Below, one piece after another: positions 34,542 to 43,506 of a DNA stretch of 64,000 nt. The DNA is taken from assembly GCA_963823095.1 (NCBI GenBank), contig CAWGKI010000049.1, positions 558,001-622,000 on the forward strand. The letters run 5' to 3'. The stretch comes from CAIVVT01 sp963823095 (GTDB taxonomy: Bacteria; Acidobacteriota; Terriglobia; Bryobacterales; Bryobacteraceae). How positions within the stretch are numbered: the first letter of the stretch is position 1; each line of letters starts with the position of its first letter. The notes below the pieces were generated by a model. It made no database searches, was not told where the DNA came from, and saw only the letters and a list, made by a program, of their open reading frames with translations. The position numbers and the translations under genes are program-made.

Positions 34542-35873
34542 GTGCAGTTCTCATTCAAGCGTGCATTTGCGTTGGTCGCCCTCGGCTCTCTCGCCACCAT
34601 CGCCGTGGTGGCTCAGGCCCCGGCCCAGGCCCCGGCGAAGCAATGGAAGGACCGGGCAGAATACGACCTGTCCGACTCCATCATCAAGGAGCAGAATCCG
34701 ACAACCAAGCTCCAACTGTTGAAGACCTGGAAGGAGAAGTATCCGGCCAGCGACTTCAAGGTCGACCGGCAGGCCCAGGTCATGGATGCCTACAGGGCGC
34801 TGGGCAACGGCAAAGAGATGATGAACGCCGCCAAGGAATTGATTGACCTCGACCCGAAGAATATCCAGGGGCTGTATTGGGCCAACCTGCTGACCATCAG
34901 CCTGCAGGACAAGAGCCCGGAAGCGCTCGCCGCCGGTGAGAAGTACGCCAAAGGCCTGATCGACGCCGCGCCTGCGTTCTTCGATATCTCGAAGAAGCCG
35001 GCCAGCGTCGCCGAGGATGCCTGGAAGAAGGAACAGGCGAACATGGACATGACAGCCCACCGCACGCTGGGCTGGCTCGCCATGCAGCGCAAGCAGAATG
35101 AGGACGCCGAGAAAGAGTTCCTGACGGTGCTGCAAGCCAACCCGAACGACGCGGAGGTCTCTTCCTGGGCCGGTACCGTGGTCGCTTTGCAGCGCAAACT
35201 GGAAAAGCAGTCCGCGGCCCTCTACCACTTCGCGCACGCCGCCTACCACGATGGTCCGGGCGCGCTGCCCGACGTCGCGCGCAAGCCTCTACAGGCCTAC
35301 CTCGAGAAAACCTACATCAACTTCCACGGCGACAAGTCGGGACTCGACGCGTTGATCGAGCAGACGAAGAAGGAAGCGATTCCGCCGGCCGGCTTCCACA
35401 TCGCGTCCAAGGATGAACTCCTCGCCGCGCAGGAAGAGGAGTTGAAGAAGTCCAATCCGCAGCTCGCTCTGTGGGTCAAGATCAAAGGCGAACTCTCCGG
35501 CCCGAATGGCCAGCAGTACTTTGAATCCAGCCTGAAGGGCGCCGCCGTTCCGCCGCCGGAAGGCATCGAAGGCGTCAAGAAGTTCAAGGGCAATGTGGTT
35601 GGCACATCCCCCGAAAAGAAGCCGACCAATGTCATCCTTGGCATCTCCGCCAAGGAGATGAGCGAAGTCACTTTGAAGTTCGAGAAGCCGCTTGCGGCGG
35701 TGCCGGAAAAGGGCACGGAAATCGAGTTCTCCGGAGCACCGTCGGCCTTTGACGCGGACACCAAGATGCTGACTTTCGACGTGGACCCCGAAGACGTCAC
35801 GGGCTTGCCCAAGCCCGCCCCGGCCAAGAAGGCCGCGCCAGCGAAGAAGGCCGGCGCGACCAAGAAGAAGTAA
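34542..35873 (+). CDS. Secreted TPR-containing protein with Lys/Ala-rich C-terminal tail
   Basis: GTG 34542 follows AGGAGG at 5-base spacing. After a signal peptide (residues 1-24, ending VVAQ) come degenerate TPR motifs (LLKTWKEKYPASDFKVDRQAQ, HRTLGWLAMQRKQNEDAEKEFL) up to about residue 270, then a C-terminal beta-rich part (VILGISAKEMSEVTLKFEKPL) and a tail of PAPAKKAAPAKKAGATKKK, like the histone-H1-type basic tails. The function is unknown; homologues are common in Acidobacteria. A terminator follows. Confidence 0.72.
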   Translation: MQFSFKRAFALVALGSLATIAVVAQAPAQAPAKQWKDRAEYDLSDSIIKEQNPTTKLQLLKTWKEKYPASDFKVDRQAQVMDAYRALGNGKEMMNAAKELIDLDPKNIQGLYWANLLTISLQDKSPEALAAGEKYAKGLIDAAPAFFDISKKPASVAEDAWKKEQANMDMTAHRTLGWLAMQRKQNEDAEKEFLTVLQANPNDAEVSSWAGTVVALQRKLEKQSAALYHFAHAAYHDGPGALPDVARKPLQAYLEKTYINFHGDKSGLDALIEQTKKEAIPPAGFHIASKDELLAAQEEELKKSNPQLALWVKIKGELSGPNGQQYFESSLKGAAVPPPEGIEGVKKFKGNVVGTSPEKKPTNVILGISAKEMSEVTLKFEKPLAAVPEKGTEIEFSGAPSAFDADTKMLTFDVDPEDVTGLPKPAPAKKAAPAKKAGATKKK

Positions 35874-35905
35874 ATCCCCCTGTCCTTCCCGCTGAAGAGT
35901 CGGAG

Positions 35906-35931
35906 ACGCCGGTCCCTTAGGGCCGGCGTTT
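35906..35931 (+). terminator. Rho-independent-like terminator after the TPR gene
   Basis: A stem of about 10 bp from ACGCCGGTCC to GGGCCGGCGT (one G-U pair) with a CTTA loop ends in TTTCTG, 32 bp after the TPR gene stop. Confidence 0.7.
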
Positions 35932-36036
35932 CTGCATTCACGTGGGGCGGCTCTCCAGCGCCCACAAGCCTCCTGCCGCCATCCGCAACGCCGTCCGTGT
36001 CCCGCGTGTACGCTCGGAGAAGCGCTCCGCCATCCA

Positions 36037-36747
36037 ATGATCTCCGTCATCATCCCCACGCTGAATGAGGCCCGCGGCATCGCCGCCACGCTGCGCGGCA
36101 TATTCGCTTTAAGCCCAGGCCTGGATGTGGTCGTGGTTGACGGCGGAAGCGAGGACGTCACGGCAGAGGCGGCCGCACTCGAGGGCGCGCGCGTTTACCA
36201 TTCAGAGAGGGGGCGAGGAGCCCAGCTAGTCAAGGGCGCGGTGGAAGCGCACGGAGAGGTGCTCTGGTTCGTGCACGCTGACACGCTGCCGCATCCGCGA
36301 GCCCTGATCGATATCGAAGCCGCACTCCACGATCCCGGCGTCGCTGGAGGCAATTTCGGAATCCGCTTCGATGGCGGGAGCCTCGCGGCTCGATTCTTGA
36401 ACCGGTTGCAGGGGCTGCGCCGCATGCTCGGCTGGCATTACGGGGACAACACGATCTTCGTCCGGCGCGAAGTTTACTGGGCTGTCGGCGGATTCCATCC
36501 CTATCCGCTGTTTGAGGACGCCGACCTGGTCAAGCGAATCAGGCGAGCCGGCCATTTTGTGACCCTCCCCGGCCCGGTCACGACGTCTTCACGCCGCTTT
36601 GAGGATGGCCGTTTTCTTTCAACGGGATTGCTGTGGATCCTCCTGCAGACCCTTTACTGGCTCGGCATGTCGTCCTATGTGCTTGCGCGCCTCTACGCGC
36701 CAGTACGACGGCAGGACAGGCCGGTGGCCCCGCTCCGGCGGCCTTGA
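36037..36747 (+). CDS. TIGR04283-type family 2 glycosyltransferase
   Basis: The 236-residue protein has MISVIIPTLNEARGIAATLRG, VVVVDGGSEDVTAEAA, GAQLVKGAVEAHGEVLWFVHADTLPHP and FIRREVYWAVGGFHPYPLFEDADLVKR-like segments, including the HAD metal-binding triad and ED near the end. These are typical of the GT2 subset described as arsenosugar-biosynthesis-associated glycosyltransferases (TIGR04283). No other arsenosugar gene (for example arsS) is adjacent, although an ArsM-like methyltransferase lies 11 kb away. A C-terminal hydrophobic segment (LLWILLQTLYWLGMSSYVLARLY) suggests membrane association. Confidence 0.85.
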   Translation: MISVIIPTLNEARGIAATLRGIFALSPGLDVVVVDGGSEDVTAEAAALEGARVYHSERGRGAQLVKGAVEAHGEVLWFVHADTLPHPRALIDIEAALHDPGVAGGNFGIRFDGGSLAARFLNRLQGLRRMLGWHYGDNTIFVRREVYWAVGGFHPYPLFEDADLVKRIRRAGHFVTLPGPVTTSSRRFEDGRFLSTGLLWILLQTLYWLGMSSYVLARLYAPVRRQDRPVAPLRRP

Positions 36748-36826
36748 TCGCCGGATGAAACGGGGAACTTTGCGCGCCGGCGCTTGTCTATGCAGGTGGT
36801 AATCTGAGTTACAGTCTGGAGGCGCA

Positions 36827-38023
36827 GTGAGTCATCTGCGAATCGCTAGCTTTTTCCTGATCCTGGGTTCGGCCCTGGCGCAGGACACCTGGAAAACTTG
36901 GCTGGATGAGGGCATCCGCGCCTTCAAGAACGGGCGCTACGTCGAAGCCGCGGCGGCATTTCAGAAGAGTGTGGATCTGAACCCGTCGGCCCTCGAGCCG
37001 CGCCTGTACCTCGCCACCGCATGGATGAGCCAGTACATCCCCGGCGCGACTTCGCCCGAGAATCTTCAGGCGGCGAGATTTGCTGAGCGAACGTTCGTGG
37101 CGACGCTCGAGCTCGATCCCCGGAACGTGGTGGCGCTGAAATCGCTCGGCTCGCTCAAGTACCTCGAATCACAGGGCGCGCAGGACCTGGAGGAAAAATC
37201 CAAACTGCTCGACGAAGCGCGCGGCTGGTATCTGAAGGTAGTTGAGGCCGATCCCGGCTGGAAAGAGGCCCATTACTCGCTCGGCGTCATCGCCTGGGCC
37301 ATTTGGTATCCGGACTGGAACGCCGCGAGGGTGAAGCTCGGCATGCGTCCTGAAACGCCAGGCCCCTTTGATAACGCCGTTGTGCGAGCAGACCTCCGCA
37401 GCCGTTACGAGGCCACTGTGCTGGACGGTATCGACCACCTCAACAAGGCGCTCGCCCTCGATCCACAATACGACGACGCCATGGCCTACAAGAATCTGCT
37501 CCTGCGCGAATATGCCGACCTCTGCGACTCCAAACCTGAGTACGAGAAGCTGAAAGCCGAGGCCGATGCTTTGGTCCAGAGGGCGCTCGATACACGGCGG
37601 GAGAAGGCCGGGCAGGGTGGCAACCGTCTGGTAGTCCAACGGTCAGAGGAGTGGCCGGCGGTGGCGGAGGTGGCGGCGATCGCCACGTACTCCGCTGAGA
37701 CCGGCGCGGAACAGGCATCCGCGCCCGGCCGCATCACCGTGGGCGGCAACGTGATGAAGTCGAAGCTGATCTCCCAGCCGCCTCCCGCGTATCCGGCGGA
37801 CGCGAAAGAGGCTGGCATCGAGGGCGACGTGCTGTTGACGGCCATCATCGCCACGGACGGCAGCGTGGTGCAATTGGACGTGAAGAGCGGCCACCCCATG
37901 CTGGCGTCCGCTGCCCTCGAGGCAGTGCGCCAATGGAAGTACAAGCCGACGCTGCTGAACGGGGAGCCCGTCGAGGTCGTCACTTCCGTCCACGTCAATT
38001 TCACACTGGCCAAGCCGAAGTAA
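36827..38023 (+). CDS. Secreted TPR protein with C-terminal TonB domain
   Basis: A signal peptide (residues 1-19, ending ALAQ) and TPR-like helices (AFKNGRYVEAAAAFQKSVDL, ALDPQYDDAMAYKNLLLREYA) occupy residues 20-270. The last ~95 residues form a TonB-type domain (LISQPPPAYPADAKEAGIEGDVLLTAIIATDGSV and AALEAVRQWKYKPTLLNGEPVEV, quoted in parts). Here it lacks the N-terminal membrane anchor of TonB, so it is probably periplasmic and not an energy transducer; the family is common in Acidobacteria as envelope proteins. It lies 79 bp after the GT2 gene. Confidence 0.82.
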   Translation: MSHLRIASFFLILGSALAQDTWKTWLDEGIRAFKNGRYVEAAAAFQKSVDLNPSALEPRLYLATAWMSQYIPGATSPENLQAARFAERTFVATLELDPRNVVALKSLGSLKYLESQGAQDLEEKSKLLDEARGWYLKVVEADPGWKEAHYSLGVIAWAIWYPDWNAARVKLGMRPETPGPFDNAVVRADLRSRYEATVLDGIDHLNKALALDPQYDDAMAYKNLLLREYADLCDSKPEYEKLKAEADALVQRALDTRREKAGQGGNRLVVQRSEEWPAVAEVAAIATYSAETGAEQASAPGRITVGGNVMKSKLISQPPPAYPADAKEAGIEGDVLLTAIIATDGSVVQLDVKSGHPMLASAALEAVRQWKYKPTLLNGEPVEVVTSVHVNFTLAKPK

Positions 38024-38095
38024 GAGCGAATCCTGGCACTGAGTTCAGGCGTGGTCCAGCATGACGCCCGCGATTGATATAGTTTGTATCAAGTC

Positions 38096-39350
38096 ATGCC
38101 GACCTCCAGAGAACGCGTGCTCGCCACGCTGAACCACCGCGAACCGGACCGCGTAGCGGTCGACCTCTCCGGCTACCGCTCTTCCGGTATCTCCGCGATC
38201 GTCTACCCGAAGCTGCGGGCCGCGCTGGGGCTGGAACCCCGCACCGTCTACGTTTACGACCCTGTCCAGCAACTCGCGATTGTCGACCAGGACGTCCTCG
38301 ACCTGTTCGGCGTGGACACCATCGAGTTGGGACGCGAATTCTGCCATGAAGATCGTTGGTGGGTCGATTGGACTCTGCCCGACGGCACGCCCTGCAAGAT
38401 GCCCGTCTGGGCAGCGCCCGAAAAGCGCCCCGATGATCAAACGACGGGTGGATCCTACGAGCGCAAGACGGACGCGTGCTGGCGCGCATGCCGGAAGGGT
38501 CTCTGCATTTCGACCAGATTTACTGGCCCTGGCTCGAAAGCGAAGAGGATCTCAGCCGGTTGGACGACGCGTTTAATGGCAGCATGTGGTCGGTCTTCGG
38601 CGGCCCGCCGCAGCCTGGATTGACGACGGCAAGAGTTGGTCGAAGGCGCGCGCCACCTGCGCGCGCGGACCGACCGCGCCATCATCGGCCTGTTCGGAGG
38701 CAATCTGCTGGAAACCGGGCAGATGCTATTCAAAATGGACCAGTTCTTGATGATGCTGGCCGGAGAACCACGGCGCGTCCACCGCTTCCTGGATGCCTTG
38801 GTGGAGTACCATCTGGCGAACCTGGAGCGGTTCCTCGGCGCGGTCGGTTCCAACATCGACGTCATCGTTTTCGGCGACGATCTCGGTTCCCAGAATGGCC
38901 CTCAAATCTCACCCCGGATGTACCGCGAATTCTTCCAACCGAGAGAAACGATCCTGTGGGGCCGGGCCAAGCAGCTCACGGACGCCAAGATCATGCTGCA
39001 TTGTTGTGGCGGGGTGCGGCCCCTGTTGCCGGGACTGATCGAGGCCGGGCTGGACGCCATCAATCCGGTTCAAATCAGTTGCCGCGGCATGGAAGCCGAA
39101 GGACTGAAGCGCGACTTCGGCAAGGACCTGACCTTCTGGGGCGGAGGCTGCGATACCCAAAGCGTCCTGCCAAACGGCACTCCCGAGGAAGTGCGTTCCC
39201 ACGTGTTGCGGCAATGCGAAACGATGGCGCCGGGCGGAGGGTTCGTTTTCCAGCAGGTGCACAACATCCTGGCGAACGTACCGCCGGCGGAACATCATTG
39301 CGATGTACGGCGCGGTCCGTGAATACGACGCGCTCCCGCCTCGGGCTTAA
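38096..39350 (+). pseudogene. URO-D/MtaA-like methyltransferase family protein with several frameshifts
   Basis: From ATG 38096 (SRERVLATLNHREPDRVAVDL) the protein matches the uroporphyrinogen-decarboxylase-fold methyltransferases (MtaA/CmuA-like) in order: GRVLARMPEGSLHFDQIYWP, NGSMWSVFGGPPQP, RAIIGLFGGNLLETGQM, IVFGDDLGSQNGPQISPRMY, IMLHCCGGVRPLLPGLIEAGLDAI, VFQQVHNILANVPP. It is spread over three frames; breaks lie near 38465, around 38620-38635 (probably two single-base losses) and near 39285. With repairs it ends at 39350. The intact family transfers methyl groups from corrinoid or is involved in demethylation. Every break fits loss of one or two bases, so error or decay cannot be told apart. 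Confidence 0.7.
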
Positions 39351-39393
39351 GTGGGAGGGCTCTCCAGAGCCGCGCGGGCTCTCCAGAGCCTGC
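39351..39393. repeat. 43-nt double-hairpin repeat unit (TCCAG core)
   Basis: This unit begins GTGGGAGGGCTCTCCAGAG and consists of two hairpins, each with a TCTCCAGA core and stems GGGCTC/GAGCCG-type and GGGCTC/GAGCCT-type. It matches the arms at 20079 and 20553 in length and design but with other stem bases. It sits between the broken URO-D gene and the zinc-finger protein gene, which converge. Confidence 0.75.
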
Positions 39394-39427
39394 AAGCTTG
39401 GCTGCAGCCGCAGTCTCAGCACGGACT

Positions 39428-40195
39428 CTACGGCCGAATGCGCAGAGCGTACTCCCGCAGCAGCCGCCCATCCGGCGCCGCGAGCCGCACCCAGTAGCTG
39501 CCGGGCGGCAACTGCCGTTGGAGCGTGACGTTCGCGCTCCCAGCCGCCGGATTCACGGAGATCGTCTCAAGTGTCTCCCCGACCGCATCGACGACCGTCA
39601 CGCTGTAAGACGCATAGGGAACAACGTCGGCTACGTCGATCCGCAGGCGCAAATGGCCGCCCACGACGCTCTCGGCCGTCGCGGGAGCGGTACTGCCGCG
39701 TTCGCTGCGAAGAAGAACTTCGTTCACCTCTGAAACGCGCCACAAGGGCAGCATGAAGGCGACGAAGGTCAGTGCGCACACAGACAGAGCAGCGGCCGCC
39801 CAGCGAGCGTGCAGAGGCGCTCCAAACGCATTGCTGATCCAATCGAAGACTCGTCCCAACCGCCCGGCGCGTGGGCGCCGCTCCGCGGCCGCCTTCTCCT
39901 TCCGCTGCAGCAGGACGGCAGCACTCCGGGTCGCACGAGCGAACTCGTCCTCTTCGTTGACTTGATGCTGGCATGACTGGCACCACAGCAGGTGAACCAG
40001 GCAACGCCGCTCAGCGTCTTCACTCAATTTGCCCCGAACGAGATCCTCGATCTCGGATTCTTTCAGGCAGTTTATCCCGGACTTCCGGTCCTCCACTGTC
40101 GCCTCCGAAAAGTAAATCCACGGCCACTCGAAAAATCGAACCATCCGGTCCCTCGCTGATCTGGTTATGGCGCCGATCCCCTCAGTCTTCGCCAT
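39428..40195 (-). CDS. Membrane-anchored zinc-finger protein, probable anti-sigma factor
   Basis: The 255-residue protein has a ZAS-like zinc-binding motif, HLLWCQSC (His-x3-Cys-x2-Cys) at about residues 68-75 with an upstream Cys at about 43 (GINCLKESEIED), the pattern of anti-sigma factors. A single membrane helix, AAALSVCALTFVAFMLPLW, lies near 133-155. A C-terminal ~95-residue domain (LRLRIDVADVVPYASYSVTV, GETLETISVNPAAGS, PPGSYWVRLAAPDGRLLRE) would be outside the cytoplasm. It lies 23 bp after a sigma factor gene on the same strand, strongly suggesting regulation of that sigma. The gene before that encodes a TPR-CHAT protease. Unlike usual anti-sigmas, the first 45 residues precede the zinc site. 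Confidence 0.75.
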   Translation of the reverse strand: MAKTEGIGAITRSARDRMVRFFEWPWIYFSEATVEDRKSGINCLKESEIEDLVRGKLSEDAERRCLVHLLWCQSCQHQVNEEDEFARATRSAAVLLQRKEKAAAERRPRAGRLGRVFDWISNAFGAPLHARWAAAALSVCALTFVAFMLPLWRVSEVNEVLLRSERGSTAPATAESVVGGHLRLRIDVADVVPYASYSVTVVDAVGETLETISVNPAAGSANVTLQRQLPPGSYWVRLAAPDGRLLREYALRIRP

Positions 40196-40218
40196 CGTCC
40201 ATCACCACTCAATGAGTG

Positions 40219-40935
40219 TCACGCTCCGGCCATTTTTCTCATGCCAAACTCCGTTTCGTCGGAAGATAGCCTCTTCCTCCCCAATTCGCCGAAGCGCGCC
40301 TTGGCTCGGGACTTCAGGAGCCGAAACTGCGTTTCGGTAAGCTGCATCGCTCCGCAGATCTCGTCCTGGCTCTGTCCTTGGAGATAGAACCGCGTCAGGA
40401 TTTCGCGGTCGCGTGGAGAGATCTCCTCCATCACTTGGACCATCAATTGCGCGTTTTGGCGGCCAATGGCCTCTTGCTCCGGGTTTTGCCGGTCGTCCAT
40501 GACAAAGGTGCCGACTTCAAAATCCACGCGCTCCCGCCGGGTGTGCACTGCTTCGTCGATCCCCGCGGCCACCTGCCTGCGGATGATGGTCTTGACGTAT
40601 CCCATCAGGGCCTCGGGTTCCCGCAGGGTGCCCGCGCGAATGGCCTGAATCACCGTCAAATAGGCGTCGTGAACATGGTCGTCCAATTCGGCGGGCCCGA
40701 GGCGTTTGCAGAAGTAGTACCGCACGCCTCGCGTGAAGCTATCGTACAAGGCTTCCATGGACTCGCGGTCGCCGTTTTTCACCCCCTCAACCAGCGCGCG
40801 CCAGGACCGTCGCGAGTCTCCACTTGAATTCCAACCAGTGCAGGCCTCACACCTCGCCTGGTTCCCTTCCGCGTCTGAAGCAGCGCCGGTTTCCTCGACC
40901 GGATCCACACCATTCCACTCACCGTTTATTGTCAT
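40219..40935 (-). CDS. Sigma-70 family RNA polymerase sigma factor (ECF-like)
   Basis: Region 2 is seen as VEGVKNGDRESMEALYDSFTRGVRYYF (2.1) and LGPAELDDHVHDAYLTVIQAI (2.2-2.4); region 4 as EISPRDREILTRFYLQGQSQDEICGAMQLTETQFRLLKSRAKARF, a helix-turn-helix with DEICGAM and TETQFRLLKSRA contacts (quoted in part). The domain pair and 238-residue length suit an ECF sigma with a ~45-residue N-terminal extension carrying CEACTGW. There is no region 1.1 or 3. It starts 16 bp after the CHAT gene ends and precedes a zinc-finger membrane protein, all on one strand. Its targets are unknown. Confidence 0.88.
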   Translation of the reverse strand: MTINGEWNGVDPVEETGAASDAEGNQARCEACTGWNSSGDSRRSWRALVEGVKNGDRESMEALYDSFTRGVRYYFCKRLGPAELDDHVHDAYLTVIQAIRAGTLREPEALMGYVKTIIRRQVAAGIDEAVHTRRERVDFEVGTFVMDDRQNPEQEAIGRQNAQLMVQVMEEISPRDREILTRFYLQGQSQDEICGAMQLTETQFRLLKSRAKARFGELGRKRLSSDETEFGMRKMAGA

Positions 40936-40951
40936 TGGTTTCGTGCCGTTC

Positions 40952-43405
40952 TCAGTTACGTCCTACTGTCGTCCAGGCGCTCCAAAATGAGGGTCGCGAG
41001 GTCCAGCCTCTCTGCGCGAGCAGTGCCAGTTGCGCTTCCCTAAGAGCCACTGAAGGCTCCGTTCCTCGGCGGATGGATGCATAAAAAACATCGAAAAGTG
41101 CCGAAGCGTCGTCGGGGATCGGCCAAAGCGTTCCAACCACTCCGGACGCGCCCGACGCGATCCACGACTTGAAGAATCCCGCCAGGCCCGCGCCGGGCTG
41201 GTGCGTTCCCCGGCCAGTCCCGCAGCCGCTCATCACAATCAGGCTGCCCGGTAACCGGTATGCGCCCACGCTGCGCGCCGTGAGGCCGTCCGCTCTGCCG
41301 TCAGGCCGAAGCGAGAGCATTAGAAACATCTCGGAAGACCGTCGCGCTCGCACCGGCGCCAGACCGGATCGGCCGCTTCGCATCAGCACGAAGCCCTGGC
41401 CGTCCGCCTCTTCCTGGATCAGATGAGCCGAGAGGTGGATCACCCCGGGGCGCGCGGCCATTTCGGCCGAAAACCGCTCCGGAGTCGCCGCAAGGCCAGT
41501 GAGAATGCGGGATTTCAGACCCGCTCGATCCCACTGGTTCGCGATCCGCCGCAATTCCGCACCGCTGCCCGGCAGTCTGGGGAGTTGAAGTGCGGCAGAC
41601 TGGGACGATAAAGGTGGAGTTCGCCGTCCCCAACGATCGTCCGCTACGTTGTACACCGGATCGCCCACGCCGAGAAGCGAATTGGACGGCCGCGTGGCGG
41701 GCTTCCTCTCCAATAAGGTCAACGCCGAGGCAAGAGGCTCGAGAACGTGATCCTGAATAAGGTAGCGCCCTTTTGGGCCGGCTTCGCGGCGCAGAGCCGC
41801 CAACGGGACTTCCAGTAGAGCGTCGTCCATCGACAGCAGCCAGCGGCGGCGCGAACGCGCCCTCTCGGACAGCGGGCCGAACAGTGCCGCGTACAGGCCC
41901 GGACCGGAATCCAAACCATTTTGGGCCCCGAGCCGCACGGCGCTGCCAAATTTCGAGAGAGCGCCCACCAATTCTCCTCGTCCGGGGAGAGGGATCTGCT
42001 CGAAGGAGTCGCGGGTCAAAGCCCAGAGCCAGGAACGCCCCTCGCAGAGGCCAAAGGACATCAATAGGTCGTCCCGCCCCAAGGCGGCTTGCAGCCGCCG
42101 TATTCCTTGGCTGCCTTCCAGCATCGGGCCGGCCTGAGCGGCCGCATGCCGGCGATTCTCAAGCGACCTCAGTTTCGCTTCGATCGCCGAAGCCTCCGCG
42201 CCCGCCGGACGGCGGCCCGCTGGGTCGTTGGAAAGCCGCCAGAATTGCTGGCCACGCCACTGGGCCAGCGTTTCCCGGTACTCCGAATCGTCGGCCAAAT
42301 TCGAATCCGCGCTGGAGCGGAACGCTGCGTCGCGCGTCTGCTCGATGGCCAACATGGCTCGACACGCCAGATCCTGGCTTCCGTTGCGCTGGCTCGACTC
42401 GGCCGCCAACTGGGCATAGGAGCTTGCGATCTGGTGTATCCCGATGTTGGCGAGCAGTTGAATCTCGGGGGATGGCACGACGGCCTGCCTCCACCTGCGC
42501 GCCAGTTGCAGCGCCTCCCGGTAGGCGGCGAGAGCCTCATCGTGCCGGCCCGCCGCGGCGAGACTCTGCCCGAGGGTGAAGGGCGCGAGCCAGGGCGAGG
42601 CGCTCGAGGCCGAGTAGCTCCGGGACGCACGCGCCAGTTTTGCGAGCCAAACCGCCCGATCCGGCTGACCCGTTCGTAGCGCAAGACGGGACAGCGAACA
42701 GAGCACGGGCTCGATGTCGCGCAGGCGCTGGAGACGGCGCAGCCGGTAGGCTTCGAGCAACGACTCTTCGGCCCGGCCGAAATCGCCGCGCTGCAAGGCC
42801 AAAAGGCCGAGATCCTCGACCAAAGCCGCCCGGACCTCGGCATTTCCAGCTGCATCGGCCGCGTCCAGGCCCGACTTTGCGGCACGTTCGAGGGCGCCCT
42901 GGTCTCCCGTCCGCAGAGCCAGGCGAGCCTGCCCCGCGTACAGAGCCGGCCAGTGCCGCGAGGCTGCGGGAAGACGCCCCTGGGCTGCTTCCAACTCGCG
43001 CCGGGCGGAATCGACATCCCCGAGCAACAGATACATCGATGCCAGGTTGAGGTCGATGACGGCCTCTACGTCGGCGGCGCGGCTCTTTCGCGCCATGAGG
43101 CGGGCTTCTTCGTAAGCGGTGAGCGCTTTGCGGTATTGGTAGACGATCAGGTAACTGCCCCCGAGGGCGTTCAAGAACCGTTGGGCTCGGGGCAGATCCC
43201 CAACGCTCTTCGCCAGCGCCGCTCCATCCGAGAAGGAGCGAATCGCCTGCCTGTATCGCATATTTGCCAGCGAAGACATGGCAAGCGAACTTAGCCGGTC
43301 CAACTCGGGGGCCGGCGGCTTGGCAGACGCTGCGCGTAACTGCAATTCACCGGCACATAGCAGCCCGGCGAAACCGAGAACAGAGAAAACCTCACCCGTT
43401 CTCAA
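40952..43405 (-). CDS. TPR-CHAT protease-like protein
   Basis: The 817-residue protein has an N-terminal hydrophobic segment that could be a signal peptide (VFSVLGFAGLLCAG), a TPR superhelix about residues 35-370 (RYRQAIRSFSDGAALAKSVGD, YRKALTAYEEARLMARKSRA, GDFGRAEESLLEAYRLRRL), and a C-terminal CHAT (caspase-like) peptidase from about 520. The catalytic pair is visible: His661 in GVIHLSAHLIQ and Cys728 in LIVMSGCGTGRG. Ends: SGASGVVGTLWPIPDDASA and ALREAQLALLAQRGW match CHAT. Known CHAT proteases include separase and the TPR-CHAT of the type III-E CRISPR Craspase. The operon with sigma and zinc-finger protein suggests it cleaves a regulator. Export status is unclear. Confidence 0.85.
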   Translation of the reverse strand: MRTGEVFSVLGFAGLLCAGELQLRAASAKPPAPELDRLSSLAMSSLANMRYRQAIRSFSDGAALAKSVGDLPRAQRFLNALGGSYLIVYQYRKALTAYEEARLMARKSRAADVEAVIDLNLASMYLLLGDVDSARRELEAAQGRLPAASRHWPALYAGQARLALRTGDQGALERAAKSGLDAADAAGNAEVRAALVEDLGLLALQRGDFGRAEESLLEAYRLRRLQRLRDIEPVLCSLSRLALRTGQPDRAVWLAKLARASRSYSASSASPWLAPFTLGQSLAAAGRHDEALAAYREALQLARRWRQAVVPSPEIQLLANIGIHQIASSYAQLAAESSQRNGSQDLACRAMLAIEQTRDAAFRSSADSNLADDSEYRETLAQWRGQQFWRLSNDPAGRRPAGAEASAIEAKLRSLENRRHAAAQAGPMLEGSQGIRRLQAALGRDDLLMSFGLCEGRSWLWALTRDSFEQIPLPGRGELVGALSKFGSAVRLGAQNGLDSGPGLYAALFGPLSERARSRRRWLLSMDDALLEVPLAALRREAGPKGRYLIQDHVLEPLASALTLLERKPATRPSNSLLGVGDPVYNVADDRWGRRTPPLSSQSAALQLPRLPGSGAELRRIANQWDRAGLKSRILTGLAATPERFSAEMAARPGVIHLSAHLIQEEADGQGFVLMRSGRSGLAPVRARRSSEMFLMLSLRPDGRADGLTARSVGAYRLPGSLIVMSGCGTGRGTHQPGAGLAGFFKSWIASGASGVVGTLWPIPDDASALFDVFYASIRRGTEPSVALREAQLALLAQRGWTSRPSFWSAWTTVGRN

Positions 43406-43449
43406 GGTATTAGTGTTATATCAAAAATGAACCGCAAGATCCAGTCGCG

Positions 43450-43480
43450 CTTCAGGCTCATTTGTGGATTGAAAAATGCT
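43450..43480. repeat. Left arm of a 31-bp inverted repeat (right arm 47354-47384)
   Basis: The block starting CTTCAGGCTCATTTGTGG is found again in reverse complement at 47354-47384 with 30 of 31 positions identical, about 3.9 kb away. Arms flank the nucleotidyltransferase, toxin-antitoxin, xylulokinase and ROK genes. Confidence 0.85.
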
Positions 43481-43506
43481 GGAGGCATACGCGGTAGGAT
43501 GAATAT

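Noticed and set aside
40952..43405. A type III-E CRISPR (Craspase) locus
   Set aside because: There is no CRISPR array, gRAMP or Csx30/31 near the CHAT gene; only the protease/sigma logic is similar.
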